Below, piece by piece: positions 24,117-36,521 of a stretch of DNA of 64,000 bases. The position numbers were made by a program, and so were the translations under genes. The DNA is from Sitta carolinensis (lineage: Eukaryota > Chordata > Aves > Passeriformes > Sittidae). The number at the start of each line of letters is the position of its first letter. Position 1 is the first letter of the stretch. The notes beneath the pieces are model-generated. The model worked only from the letters and a program-made list of their open reading frames with translations, had not been told where the DNA came from and searched no databases. The stretch lies in assembly GCA_032173965.1 (NCBI GenBank), contig JAVUNC010000019.1, forward strand, positions 9,411,234-9,475,233, read 5' to 3'.

Positions 24117-27100
24117 GAAAATGTACATTGCTATAAAAAGTACTACATCCCTTTTGCATGAGCTCGAAGTAAATTTGTTAGGTGCGTCAAAAATGCATTT
24201 CCATCTGTTTGCAGCTTATTTTCCTAATTTTTTCTAGGGACTAATGAAAGAGAACCATAATTTATTGACCTTATCATAATGGCACTGCACTAGAAACTAG
24301 TGTCAGTTGTACTTTGTGTTTGCCCGTATTAAAATACTCACATTACCTGTTAACCTTTTAATCTAATCTGTGAAAATTTCACTTTCCAACTTTAAGAAGT
24401 TCTGATAGCTGAACTTTGATTTGCCCAAATTGACATTATTTATGAAGCAAAACCCAGTGTACAAACCTCAGCATGACTGCAATATTAGATTGCCCTTCTC
24501 AGCCTCTTTCGCAACCCTGCACACACAGCTTAACCAAATCTAGTACAGAGCTGAATTTTAAGCATATTTTCTCTTTTGAGAAGGTGATAAAAGCAAAACA
24601 TTTTAACTTTTCACTTTTCTATCACAGTTGTTCATGGGCTGTAACCCCAGCTCTTCTAGAACTGCTGTAGTCTGGTTTTTCACTTGGTTCCCTCACCATG
24701 GATCTCATAGACTGGGGCAGAAAAATCAAACCAGGTTATCTGGCATTAATTCTGATCTTCCAGACTATCTGAATAGTCTTTAAAACTATGAAATACAGTG
24801 GATTACAGTTAAGAGTTTTGATGTGATTACAAACTGAGACACTAAAAAAAAAGTGAATATTCTCCATCCAGATAAAACTGTCATATAATACTTTAATATA
24901 ATCAGGTAACAATTTTTTATGTACCAAACAAGCAAAAAGGAAATAACACAACATTTATGCATTTAACTGTGAATACCACACAAACTTTTATTATTTCTAA
25001 TAGATGCTATATATTAATTCAAATATCTAACATTGAATGCCTTCACATGCTATGCCAAAAGCAATATTCACGATGGAATTTCTGTTCCTTGAAAAGATTC
25101 CATTGAGGCAACTTTAAAATGAGAATTTTTTCTTGTTAGTGCTATCACATCGGAATATTCCCAAAATATATGCAATGCACAAACTCTAAAAATAAGCAGG
25201 TTATTTTATATTCTAGTTGGTAGATAAAAATTTTAAAAGTTTAAAAACATTGTTCTTAAATTGCTTGTCCAACCATCCCGTCCTTCCCTGGCTGCTTCCT
25301 CACACCAAGGAAACATCTGCCATCTGTGATGTGAAGACATTTAGGCACATCAAGATGTTTATTCTCTTTTGAGACACTCTCCTTACAAAAAGCTGCTGAT
25401 TGTCCTAAATCTGCAGGTATCTAAACTGATAATTCTAAAGCACAAACCAAGCAAATATAAACGTGAAGCTTTTAGATGGTGTCAGAGATCTCCTATGATG
25501 CCACAGAAATATTTTTATACCACATCATCATTCTCAGTTGAATCATGAACCCTGCATCAGTTTCAGTCTCGTTTTTCTATTTTCAGATGAAGGGAAATGT
25601 CACAGACAAATCTTCTTAGGGCTTGAACATCAGGATTTTCATGTTTCATGCCACAGGTATTACAAAACTCTATACATTTTGGGTTTCTTCCCTCTACTTT
25701 TTTATAATTTGTGTTTAATTTAAACTTTGCTGAATTCATGGGAATGGGGGGGAAACCAACCTCAAGCTCAAACCCAGCTGTTCAGCAGAACTTTGTAAAA
25801 GATGGAAAATATATTGTCCATGAGAATAAAACAGTTCGATGAGAAATTTAAAATCAGACCAAACTGACAGAAGAGCAAAAATCTCTTTTAAGAATGAAAA
25901 AAACCCCAGAAGAACAAAGTAAAGGGGCTATGGGGGAAATAGGAGCAGTTCCAGGAACACACAGCATTCCATTATCTTAATTGTTCTGCCTATTGTTCTG
26001 TAAACACTCCATCAAATGTTCTCATGGTTATCAAGCATATGTTTTGAATGCATTATGTGAAAGAATTAGAAACACATGCTTCCTTTTCTATTCAGAGACA
26101 TATGCCAATATTCATCTTATTGTCACAGCCTTGCCAGAGCTCTCCTTTGGCTGGGCACTCAACCATGCAGCTGTCTTGGACTCCAGTCCAGCTGACCTCT
26201 TCCTAGTGAGTTCTCCTCTGCTTTTTACAGTTTATAAGGCTGTCACTTCTTTAAGACTTCCTTGCACTTTTTCTCTGCCCATCTTCTTCCCATTACTGCT
26301 TTACACAGGAACCCTGACCCTTGCAGCTCCAGTACCTCATCTGTTTCCTCTGCATCTCCAGCAGTGATTAAGGATGGTCTGGATTCAGGTCCAGGGCAGC
26401 TGTAACATCAGGCACACTGAGGTCCATCTCCACCCTAACTTGAACAAGAATTATCTTGGTAAGACCCTGCCTGAATTATTTCCTTCCTGCTCTAAGCAGG
26501 GATGGCAGCATCAGTTCTGCCACAGAAAAACCTGATGTGCATCTCAGACCCAAAGGCACCTCCTGCCTGCACAGAAACATTCTGAGGGGAAGAAAGTCCT
26601 CCCTGCTAAAAGGCATTGGAACAGATACTGACATGGGTTAACAAAGCAGGGGAAAAAAAGTGGATAAAATGGCATTTGCTGTTTATTAGGTATTCCATGT
26701 GCTTTCTCTGCGAGCACACACAACCTGCTAGCAGCAGTTTTTTCACAGAAAGCCTCATCAAGACAAGGATTTAGGAGAAAGTCCTAAAACCCACTTACAT
26801 CTGACCTGAAATTCATTTAGTCTTTGTGCTCCAACATTTGCTGTTCCAATGTACTCTATGGAAAGGCCATCTAGAACAAATGTTCCTTTCAATACTAATC
26901 TGATGTGGAAATATAAAATGTCCATGCATACAAAACCCAGCCTTGAAGAGAATTTTAAATAGTTTCTCCAGGCCACCACTTGTCCAGAATTCAAATACTC
27001 CCTCTTTTTTGTCAAAGGTTTGAAAATATGTTGTTTCTGATGATAAACAATGGAAAAAGAACTGTTCCTGATTTTCACAGGGAAGAAAAAGCTTTAGATC

Positions 27101-27587
27101 CATCCTGCAGCATAGAAGGGAAGAAAACACTGTAGGGAAGAAAACATCTAAAGGAGGTTTAAAATACTCTTCTTGCTTCTGTAATAAGCAGTTGTTTGCC
27201 AGACTACTGTGCAACCACAGGGTGTTTGACAGCTCAGCTCCCATCCATGGGCAGCTGCACAAAACTGTCAGGGAAAGAGGGAAAGGAGACCCTGAGCAGG
27301 GTCATTCTGTTCAATACACTATCTTTTAGCAAAAATATAACTTGTATTTCTATTTTTCATGCTTCCAATTTATGACGTAAACCACAGAAATATAGAAAAG
27401 AATATAAAATAATTGTAGTATCACCCAAGAATTAATTATTTGTGCAATAAATGATTCTCAATGCTACAGTGAGTGACAGGAAAACAGGGAGCTCTGGTCT
27501 GACTAATTTTCTTAATGTATTAATAGCTTGGAATTTCCTTCTTTACTGCCACCTTTCCTTTTTGAATAGAAATTATTGTAATTCCAT
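24117..27587. other. Unique sequence, no gene seen
   Basis: A pyrimidine-rich stretch at about 26130-26365 carries a 128-codon plus frame (from 25981) rich in Leu, Phe and Pro. That is what a T/C-rich tract yields by chance. The 149-codon minus frame at 26813-27262 shows no domain. Confidence 0.55.
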
Positions 27588-27722
27588 AAAAAAAAAAAAA
27601 AACAAACACAAAAAAAACCCCAAAACAAAACAAAAACAAAACAAAACAAAAAAAAAAAAAAAACAAACAAAGCAAAACAAAGCCAACCAAACAACAAACA
27701 AAAAAAACCCCCACAAAACCCC
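27588..27722. repeat. 135-bp tract of only A, C and a few G
   Basis: The plus strand has no T at all for about 135 bases. It is made of A-runs up to 16 long, CAAAA units and C-runs ('aaaaaaaccccaaaac' near 27611 and 'aaaaaaacccccac' near 27701). Glycine/phenylalanine/cysteine-rich or Lys/Asn/Thr-rich open frames across it are low-complexity artefacts. Confidence 0.95.
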
Positions 27723-29026
27723 TGAAAGTGCAAAAACTCATCTTAATTAAAACTTTCTAAAGTTTAAAACTTTGTAGTTTCTTTTAACTAGGAACTTAGT
27801 CAAAACTTTCAAATAAAAAAAAAAAAAGAATATGTTGTCCATAAGTCAGCAAGCAAAAACACTTTTTTCTTAGAAGTAAAGAATGAAAATGGTAAAAATC
27901 ACAGACAAAAGACAAATCTGAATTACTACACTGAACTTTGAGGTTCTTTGTCTACAAATACTATCTTTTCTCAAAACCAAATACTCTGCTGGTATGGATA
28001 TTATTTAAAGGGTAAGAATTTTGATTATATTACATAGAAAAAATTTATTAAGTACTTATTTTGAAATTAGTTCCTCAAAATCATGTTGTTTTACTGATAA
28101 ATAATATGACAGGTTATGATATTTATAGTTTCAGGATTGCTGGAGGTTTTAAATAGTATGGTCAAGATTATTTTATGATTCTATCAATCAAGGATTGTTA
28201 AAAAAACTCAAAGATAAAGTATTTGATTTTTTTAAATAATGTATATTTTGTTTTGATTTACTTTCCCCTTTATCCTTCATACAGTAAATTGAACAATCAT
28301 TTTCACATTTTGACAAACCCTTCAGTAAAATCTCTCTCATTGCGACCAGGCCTTGCAGAAATCATCAACAACTATGTGGAAAGAAACCCCTTGAGTGAAG
28401 AAACAATGTGTAACATTGCAGCAGAACAGCACGTGTCCCAGTTTGTTGAGTTTTACCTGGCAGGACACCACTATATGATATTACAACAAAAAATGATTTT
28501 TCCCTTTAATTTCTATAACAATTTACATTAATGTCAGCACCACAAGGTTGCCACTTCTAAGATGAAAAGTTGTTCCCGTGGTACACAAACTGAATAAACT
28601 CTGCAAATCCTGTTTCATCAGTCTAAGGAGATTTTTCTGCTTCTTTGGGGCAATCCAAAGTCATATTGAGTGACACTGGTTTGCTGACAAGATTTTTTTT
28701 CTGAAAAGATCCAGAATGAGTAATGCAATTGCAGGGCTCATTCTCCACTGGCAAGCACTCAACTAACACTGCACAACTGATGTGCAAATCTCATCTCAAA
28801 GGAAGAGAAGTTTGCACACAGTGCTCTGAATACTTTTTCGGGCATTAATCTGGAGCTTCTCTTTCCAGAACTATCAAAGATTGTAATTATTCTTTCAGTT
28901 TAATTTGTTGCAATGTAATAATGGAAAAGAAATACCAGGATATCAGGTAATTAGAGTGTTATAGTGATAAAACACCTGTAAATAACTTATTATTACCTTA
29001 GTTCCAGCCCCAAATCACCTGCTTGC

Positions 29027-29046
29027 AAAAAAAAAAAAAAAAAAAA
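29027..29046. repeat. Poly-A tract, 20 A
   Basis: An uninterrupted A-run follows 'cacctgcttgc'. No gene or SINE is recognised just upstream, so it is not clearly a retroposon tail. Confidence 0.9.
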
Positions 29047-30268
29047 GTAAAAGGAACAGAAGAAACAAATGCCCTTGCAGCTGGTGGCAGTGAACTTAAC
29101 AGAAGCATCTACATCAGCTGCTATGACCTTCTCACAGTAAGCAGTGAAAAGGGCATCCAAAAGCAGCATAAACCATCTGCTAACCCACCAGCCTACTGCA
29201 GTATTAACAAAAAGGCTCACCACAGATTTCTTGATTCTGTTTTGTTGTAGGGAGAAAGTAAATCCCCTGATACTGAATTGTGACTATGTCATCCGAGGTG
29301 CAGAATACTGTGAAAGACTGGGTGGCACGATATCACATGGAAAACATTGCAAGAAGAGTGACCCCGACTTTAGGGCACTGTATTTGTAACTGCACAGCCC
29401 TCCAAGCAGGATTCCACCTTCAGCTCCAGGATGACCGTGGAGTGCAGGCTGATCAGTGTCCATCTGCACACTGCAAACTACTGCTGCAGCAAATGAGGAG
29501 ATGATTAAGCCAATATTTACACACACAACAGAAGGAGATCATTGTATAAATGCCCCAGTTTATTCTGCAGGTAGATAGATCTGTGAAACAAATTCAGACT
29601 GCATATCATGTGTTATCATCACTCAGCTGAATGCTGTAGTCATAATGAGGAGAAATATCCCATTAAGTTGGTTGGAAAGTTGTTTGGAATGCAGGAATTG
29701 GTATTTTGTAAAGTAATTAGAAAATATGGGGTTAACAGAGTTGCTCTAGACCTCTGCCATCTAAATAAGATCAAAATGCACCAGCATTCATTTTCTTGAG
29801 GTGGGAGGGGGTGGAGAGGGTGATTGTAAAATAAAACAATAACAGAATATTCAAACACATGGCAAAGAACAAAATGTGTCAACTATATCAGTGGCTATGA
29901 CACAGCTGACAGATAAAACAATTTGTCCCCTCATTCTGAGCCCACCTGGTTCACATGAAGTCACAGGAACTTATTGGAGACTCATGAAAGAACAAGTGCA
30001 ATGTTTATATCCAAAATGTTACACATTCTGAGTGTCATATTTATATATATAGACTATATAATGTTTTCAGGAGGCTATTGTCATTTAAAGTCCTTCCAAA
30101 GGGTATCTATAACATTTAGCAAAGATGTCATTCATCCCAGAAGTTCCTGTGGTCGGACAGGGAGCATTTTATGCCCTTTGAAGTGTCCTGTAAAAGTGAG
30201 TATTTAGGTAAGAAAGCCAGGCAGCAATTACCTACTCCCATGACATCTGTGTTTCCTCTTGTTCCCAG

Positions 30269-30505
30269 CAGCCAGATCCAGACAGACAGAGATATTTAAG
30301 GAAAACATCTAGAAAGCAGATTTTCATCCTAGGAATTAGCCTCAGCATTCTCCATTTAAAGCCCTCATGCTCAGGGCAGAACTCAATTTGGTGTCTCCTC
30401 ATGGCTTTGAAACTGCTCCTGGAAGCTGCACGTGGAGGGAAATACCCTGAGCTGTTTGTAGGTTGTGATCTCGACAAGCTCATAAACATGTCCAGGGCTG
30501 ACTAA
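30269..30505 (+). other. Candidate terminal exon with a 78-codon open frame
   Basis: A strong acceptor-like sequence 'tgtgtttcctcttgttcccag' shortened at its first base ends at 30268. It is followed in frame by QPDPDRQRYLRKTSRKQIF and 59 more residues to TAA at 30503-30505. The frame has no ATG near its start, so it would need an upstream exon. I recognise no domain, and an 85-codon frame on the minus strand overlaps it. Confidence 0.12.
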
Positions 30506-31989
30506 AATTTATCTTGATTTAGCAGGTCAGCGAGGATAAAGTGTATAAAATGACTGCTGAGTTGTCCTCAATTTTCAAAGGTCAATTTTGGTTCCAAAAA
30601 GTAGTGGAAATTTTAAAGAAATATTATCAGAATTGTTTTTTCACTAGAAATTATGATTTTTAGTGGCAAAAAACCTTTGCATTACATAAGTAATTCGACA
30701 TTGGCATAGGTCAGATTTACATGCAGATCATAGAAAAAACTGTAATTCAAACACCATTGACCTTCATTTCTATAGTACTATATCTTGCTTATAGTAAAAT
30801 TCACAAATATAGTACTGTTTCTGCAATTCTAAACAATCAAACATCTGAAGTCAGGCACTAAAAACAATCCTTTTATTTTTCTATCTATTTTAAATGTATA
30901 TTTTCATTCCTTTATATTTTCTTTCTGACTTTTGAACCTGCATGACACACATTTTCCAAAGGTTCTTTGGCAGCCACAAGAGGAGTTTTCAGATGTTTTC
31001 AAATAAAAATTGAAAGGCTTTCATATTCCCATGCCTCCGGGAACTCATGCTTTAACAAACACATCAAATAGTCTGATGCTCATTATGGCAAGGCAAGTTT
31101 GTTATACAGATCATAAAACACCTGCAAGAAGCGTCTACATCATGCTAATATCTTGCTTAGATTAAAAAATACAAGTAGATCTGGCAAAATTTCTGTTCTT
31201 TGATATATATCCAGGTATTGTAGATCATACACTGTATGGAGATTAGCAATATTTTGGCTCTGCAGGATATCTTCTCATCACAAAATACCTTTCCAGGTTA
31301 GTATCAGTGAGACAGCAAAATCTGACCTTGCAGACTGTGAGAAACAAGATGTCATTAACCATTTGTTGAATTGTGAAAATTTTAACATATTAAGTGAAGC
31401 TTTTCTTTTGAAACAGCTAAAATAACATTATATAAGAAGAGAAAGCATGGAACAATGAAAATGGATAAGCATTTCTATGTAAATTAAATTCAGTCAAAAC
31501 CTGCTAATTGAGGGGCTGAAGATGGCCTGGTCTATTCTAGTATTGTGGCAAAGTTAGCAAAATGCTTTTGTTATCCACACTAGCATATGATTTTTATTGC
31601 TTCAAAAGCATAGTTTGGTCAACTGGACCAAATAGCTCTAGGATAAAGCTTACATTAATTATCAATATCAATTGTTGGGGAAATATGTGGAGGGCGGGGT
31701 GTGCAGAAATATTCAATTTCCCTGGGGTTTAGGGCTGTCTAGATTTTAAGAACAGTGCAAAAGAAGCAAAGAAAACATCCTTCTCTTTGTTCAAAGCTAT
31801 GAAAATCTTTCAGTGGTTTTCAAAAACGAGAATTCAGCAAGCGTTTGTTATTTTCTTTGCCACATTTTCACCACAATGAACAGAGAAGACCCAGAATTAC
31901 AGCAGAAGCTTTAGTGTGCAAGGGATTTCATTGCACCTCTCCAGCCTCATTAGCCAGCTAACAGCTTCTGCTTGTTAAGGTGCTCTGTG

Positions 31990-32006
31990 TGCAGCAGCAG
32001 CAGCAG
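31990..32006. repeat. Short GCA/CAG triplet repeat
   Basis: Five CAG units ('gcagcagcagcagca') lie in a locally GC-richer stretch. It is not in a convincing reading frame. Confidence 0.85.
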
Positions 32007-32751
32007 ACAGTGATCCTAAAGCAGAGGCACCTTCAGAGACCAGGGTTCAGGCTGTCTCCTGGGTTGGAGGAGACACTGCAAACCCTGGTTAGGGAATGTT
32101 CCATTTATTCCCACCTTATTCACATTTCGCAGTGATTTTGTTTCACACGCAGGCCAACTTCACACCTCTAAGGCTTGCCTTTTGTACCTCAAAGGAAAGT
32201 GAAAGATTATCTGTCATACACTGCTTCTACTTACATCCCTTTAACCCCCATTCAGGCAGGGTCATAAAGCTTTGAGGGGAGAAAGATGCCCTTCATGCTA
32301 GCATCCCTCTGTGACAGATTTTTCATTTGCTTCTATATTTAGTTATTTTGAGCAATAATAGAAACTGAAATTTCACTTCCTGGAATACAGTGGCTGAAAC
32401 ATTTGAGATTTTTTTTGCTGCTAGAACTTATGTGCTTTTTTTCCCACCCTTTCTCTCCCAAACCAGTATCCATTTCCTGCTATACTGCATAATGAACATG
32501 AAATGTGTTTTTGATGTATATACAAGGAAAACCTCCAAGCTGAATGATGAAAGCAGCACCACATCCATAGCTGTATATACTCATGCACTTTGCTCTTGCA
32601 ATGAACACAAAATCTGTTTCATTAAAGGGGGTGGATTTCATAAGCTCCCAGTGTGGTGTAAGGTTAAGATGTGCAGAAGAGATTTGGGGATGTAGCAGAG
32701 CCAGCTACACACATTCCACCACAAGGGAGGCTGCCCTTAAAGAATTAAAGA

Positions 32752-33055
32752 GTGACAGAACCATAGGATGGTTTGGGTTCAAGGACCTCGAGGAGGTCAT
32801 CTAGTCCCAGCCCTCTTCCATGGTGACATCTCTTGCTAGAACAGGTTGCTCAAAGCCCCATCCAGCTCAGCCTTGACCACTTTCAGGGACAGATCACCCA
32901 CAGCTTCTTTTGGCTACTGGTTCCAATGCCTCAACCAAGTAGTGAATCTCATCCTTACAGTTCACCTAAATCTACTTTCTTCCAGTTGGAAGCCAATGGT
33001 CCTTCCCCTATCATTACATGACCTTGTAAAAAATCTCTCACCAGAGTCCCAGTAG
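32752..33055 (-). mobile_element. CR1: CR1 LINE 3' end, minus strand
   Basis: The plus strand reads 'accataggatggtttgggtt' (mutated octamer, then the conserved tail). It continues 'acaggttgctcaaagcccca', 'tctactttcttccagttgga', 'cctatcattacatgaccttg' and ends near 'ccagagtccc'. This is the 3'-terminal 300 bp of a CR1 in minus orientation. Several substitutions and small gaps mark it as older than the copy at 14131. Open frames of 62 and 69 codons across it are not genes. Confidence 0.88.
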
Positions 33056-34598
33056 AAAATGAAGACTAAGGGAACTGATCAGTTTTTTCAGATCTGGTTC
33101 AGTTAGGAACTTGAACAAATCTCTGCTTTGATAGTCTAAGAGGAGAAAATTTTTACCTTGCCCAGACAGTAAAAGTGACAGTACCTGGGGAACACATTTC
33201 TGTAGCAACTGTTCTTGTCCTTGAGCATCTGTGTCAGAGACAGAGAGCACAAACTTTCTGCCTTCACAGAAGCCTACCCAGGAGCTGCCAAGCAGATACA
33301 ACATCAGACATAACAAAATCCCCCAAAATTACTTCCACATGATTTCTCCACATTCACAGGATTAGCTGGCATGGAGAAATTTAGGCTGCTCCTCCTCACA
33401 GAGGGGTCATTACAAATATTCTGTGCTACAAGAAGTGCATGTTCTCCCCATGTAACAGCTGCCAGCTGGCAAGATGTCACAGGTTGGGGGACAGTGCCAC
33501 AATTTCATGTCAGTTTGTATAATCTGAAATAGTGCTACATAACACAGGAAGAAAGCAGAACACAAGTGTACCACTTAGACAAAAAACCTTTTCATGTGCA
33601 AACAAGAGTTGACAAATCACAGCTGCTTTTACAATACAATACTCTCTTACCAACTTCCTTCTGCTAAACCGAGCCTAGAACCAATGCTGTTGTTACAGGC
33701 TGCACTATCATCTGAATTATTGTCAATTCGCTGTGCCTACACAAGTTTCATGTAGCAAGGCTGAGATGAAATAGACACCATTGAATTTGATACCTATGCA
33801 CAAATCTCAGTGTGTGCAACAAGCAATACGGCACTGATGACTTACACTCTACACTGTTCTGTTATGTGCTTATCTCTATGGTATTTCAAAACACTGCTCA
33901 GAAGTAAAACCTTCCTTTTTTGCTCTCACTTTATACTTCCTTGATTGGTCACAGGAAATAGTGCATCTGGTTTATATATTTTGACTTGGTTTTGTGAGCA
34001 TGTGTTGTATGAAAACATAACATTGAGCCAAAACCTGCTGGTTCCACGTGCTGTTTTCAGAGTGAACAGGCACATGGCCACTCTGATCTCCCACTGCAGT
34101 GAATTTTGTAGTAATATTTTTTCCTCTCTGAGGTAATATTTTTTCCTCTCTGAGGTATTTGGTACTCACTTCCACAAGATTTCCTCTTGGCAGACAGTTT
34201 CAATTTTAAAGCTGAAAATTCCTCTTGGGAAAAATTTCCATGGAGATTTTAGCTATCAAAAGAAAGACCTTGAATCAATCAGTATTTTCAAAAGTCGGAG
34301 TAATGTACAGATCAGAACAGTGTGGTGCTTATTTTCCTTTTTCTTTTTTGTTATAAAAATAAATTAGTTTGTGTCCTTAAAACTACTTAGAATCTTTTCA
34401 GCATGTAAATTTTCATTCTTAGGTGTAAAGAGCTTACCTAATCAGTTCCTAAGATCATGAAAATATGTGTCAGTGTACTCTAAACTGTGCCTCAAAGAAT
34501 AACAGACAGACTTGTGATATGTCACCTTTTCTATTGCTTGTATTGTTGTTTGGGAGATGGGTTCCTAAATATCTGTTTCGGATTTTTTCCCTGTGGTA
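33056..34598. other. Unique sequence between two CR1 tails
   Basis: Nothing recognisable beyond the 22-bp tandem duplication at 34111. A 92-codon minus frame at 33038-33316 overlaps the CR1 edge and has no domain. Confidence 0.6.
34111..34154. repeat. Perfect 22-bp tandem duplication
   Basis: Two identical, adjacent 22-bp units begin 'gtaatattttttcctctctg' at 34111 and 34133. No difference between them is seen, so the event is recent, is gene-converted, or is an assembly duplication. Confidence 0.97.
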
Positions 34599-34725
34599 TG
34601 ATAGAATCATTTAGTTTGGAAAAGGTCTTTAGGATCAGTGGGTCTGTTAACCAAGTGCTGCCAAGTCCATTGTTAAACTGTGCCATTCCAAATGACCACT
34701 TCTCATTTGAAGAAAAAATATATGG
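34599..34725 (-). mobile_element. CR1: Short CR1 3' end, minus strand
   Basis: 'atgatagaatcatttagttt' is the octamer tail plus the start of a CR1 subfamily that continues 'ggaaaaggtctttaggatca', then 'aaccaagtgctgccaagtcc' and 'aatgaccacttctcatttga'. About 130 bp are recognisable; the remainder fades into unique sequence near 34740. The orientation is minus. Confidence 0.75.
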
Positions 34726-36495
34726 TTGATATTTTATTGTAACCAATTTTCTACCAGTTGGAGATATTCCATGGAAACAAAGACTGATTTTAACAACAAA
34801 TAAATAATGTTATTAGCTACATTATTTAAAAATAGGAGGAAAATAGGAACGCTCTTTTTTGGGAATTTTTGCCATTATAACCACTTGTTCTTTTGAAAAG
34901 AAGCCATTCCAAAGCTGGATTTGTCTGGAAGGTAACTCATTCCTTCACATGCTTTCATTCTGACAGGCATGTGGGCAATGTCTTTGACAGTGATCACAAT
35001 TCCTTACACAGCACTGCTCTTAAGCTTTACATCAGCATGGGATCATTTTCAAGATAAAATAATGAGCTAACAGGCTTAATTAACTATTAAATTGTCTGTT
35101 TTCAAACTGCCAATTTTTACTTCCTAAAGCTACCACCCATCTCAGCAAAAAGAACAGACTGAATTTGTTCCGTAAGTCCTAATGGTTGTAGCCATTATCT
35201 TGAACTCAGGCAATTTTGATAAATTATTTACAGTGGGATACAGTGCCTAAAAATTTCCTTTTTTATTCCTGAAATTTTTAAATTAACAAAGAATTATGAC
35301 AATCTCATCTCTGCTTTGATAGAATTGAAAAAGTAAGTGGGGTCAAAGTCTGCCTGAGCCAGAATCTCCTATCTAATCTCTAATGTGCTCTGCCTCTATT
35401 TATATGGTAGGTGGGCAATGATCCTGTCTTTCAGTATGAAAAAACACATTTATCACCTTGAAATCTTTTTAAAATCACAGGTGTTCTTGATTAAAAAACT
35501 GGGGGGAAAAAAGAAAAAAAAAAAGAAAGGAACCAAATTAATTCAAACTTTGTCTTAGAAAAGAAAACAAGCCCAAATCAAAATGTTTATGAAATTTCCA
35601 CATTTGTGCAAACACGTGAATGAAGTCTCACTAAGGGAACCTTTTTCTATGCTGTTTTAAGAATGCCCCAAATTTTTACCCACAGGGTTAATGTGTTCTA
35701 TGGCAATAAAGGGATCAGGAAATATCAGTACAGTTGAGCAGAATGGGATTGACCCTTTTAAACCAAGGATGGAAATCTCCCAAATGTCACAAACTTAGTG
35801 TGACCCCTCCGGAGTTTGGTGAGCTGGAACTGTCATTCTCTGAGGATTCTCCATGGACTTTGTTCAGGAAGGAAAATTAAGACATTATCGACTGCAGAAA
35901 TTGTCTGAAAGCTCAATGGAAATATAAACTGACCTGGTTTTTCAGATTGTAAGAATTACAGGTATGAACTACTGCAACAAAATTCAAAGGGAAGCACTGA
36001 TTTTTCTTAGTTGATGTCTCCAGACAAAAAACTGGGTACTTTTTCCCAGAATAACTTTAAATCTGACATAATTTAGTGGTAAAATGAACAAAATATTATC
36101 TTTTTTTTTCAGATATTAGACTAGATATTTGATCCACTTTTCACTGTTTTGCCACAATATAAGGATTTCTAAAGGTAGGATAAACCATGAACCCTCCTGA
36201 GATGCATCAGCTCCCATCAGCACTTAGGAGCAAGTATCACATTATCACTGAAGCACAGCTCCACAATACATCCAGAAAAATTGAGCTATCTTTAAAACTA
36301 CTCACAAGTCTGTAGACAAATGACTGACAACAGAATTCAGCAGCTGAAGTGCCCAGATACCTTAGAAATCCAGGTTAAGAATAAAAAGACAACTTTGGGA
36401 AGGTGCTGACTATGAGTGGCAGCACCTGATTCTAAAGTTGAGTCCTTTCCCTTTCTGGTAAATTGATGAGATTCCATTCAAGGCAAGGGAGTCAG

Positions 36496-36521
36496 AGGGG
36501 GTTTTGTTTGGGGTTTTTTCC
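36496..36521. repeat. G/T-rich tract, reverse-strand version of the A-rich C-run motif
   Basis: 'gggggttttgtttggggttt' reads on the minus strand as AAACCCCAAAC-type sequence, as at 27610 and 61232. Confidence 0.75.

Larger units (their letters stand above)
27723..32751. other. Unique sequence, no confirmed gene
   Basis: Holds the open frames around 28223-28531 and 29144-29526 and the candidate exon at 30269. A G-rich stretch at 29799-29822 has only three runs of three or more G. No mobile element was recognised. Confidence 0.55.

Noticed and set aside
26813..27262. 149-codon minus-strand open frame.
   Set aside because: Cys/Phe/Leu-rich chance composition, overlapped by another frame, no domain recognised.
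28223..28531. 102-codon open frame with a balanced segment LRPGLAEIINNYVERNPLSE.
   Set aside because: No recognised family and no splice donor after it. The first third is AT-driven and the length is within chance.
29144..29526. Overlapping open frames of 74-81 codons on both strands.
   Set aside because: Mutually overlapping frames on both strands without motifs are expected by chance; no transcript signal is evident.
29799..29822. G-rich stretch considered as a G-quadruplex.
   Set aside because: Only three runs of three or more G, so a standard three-tier quadruplex is not supported.
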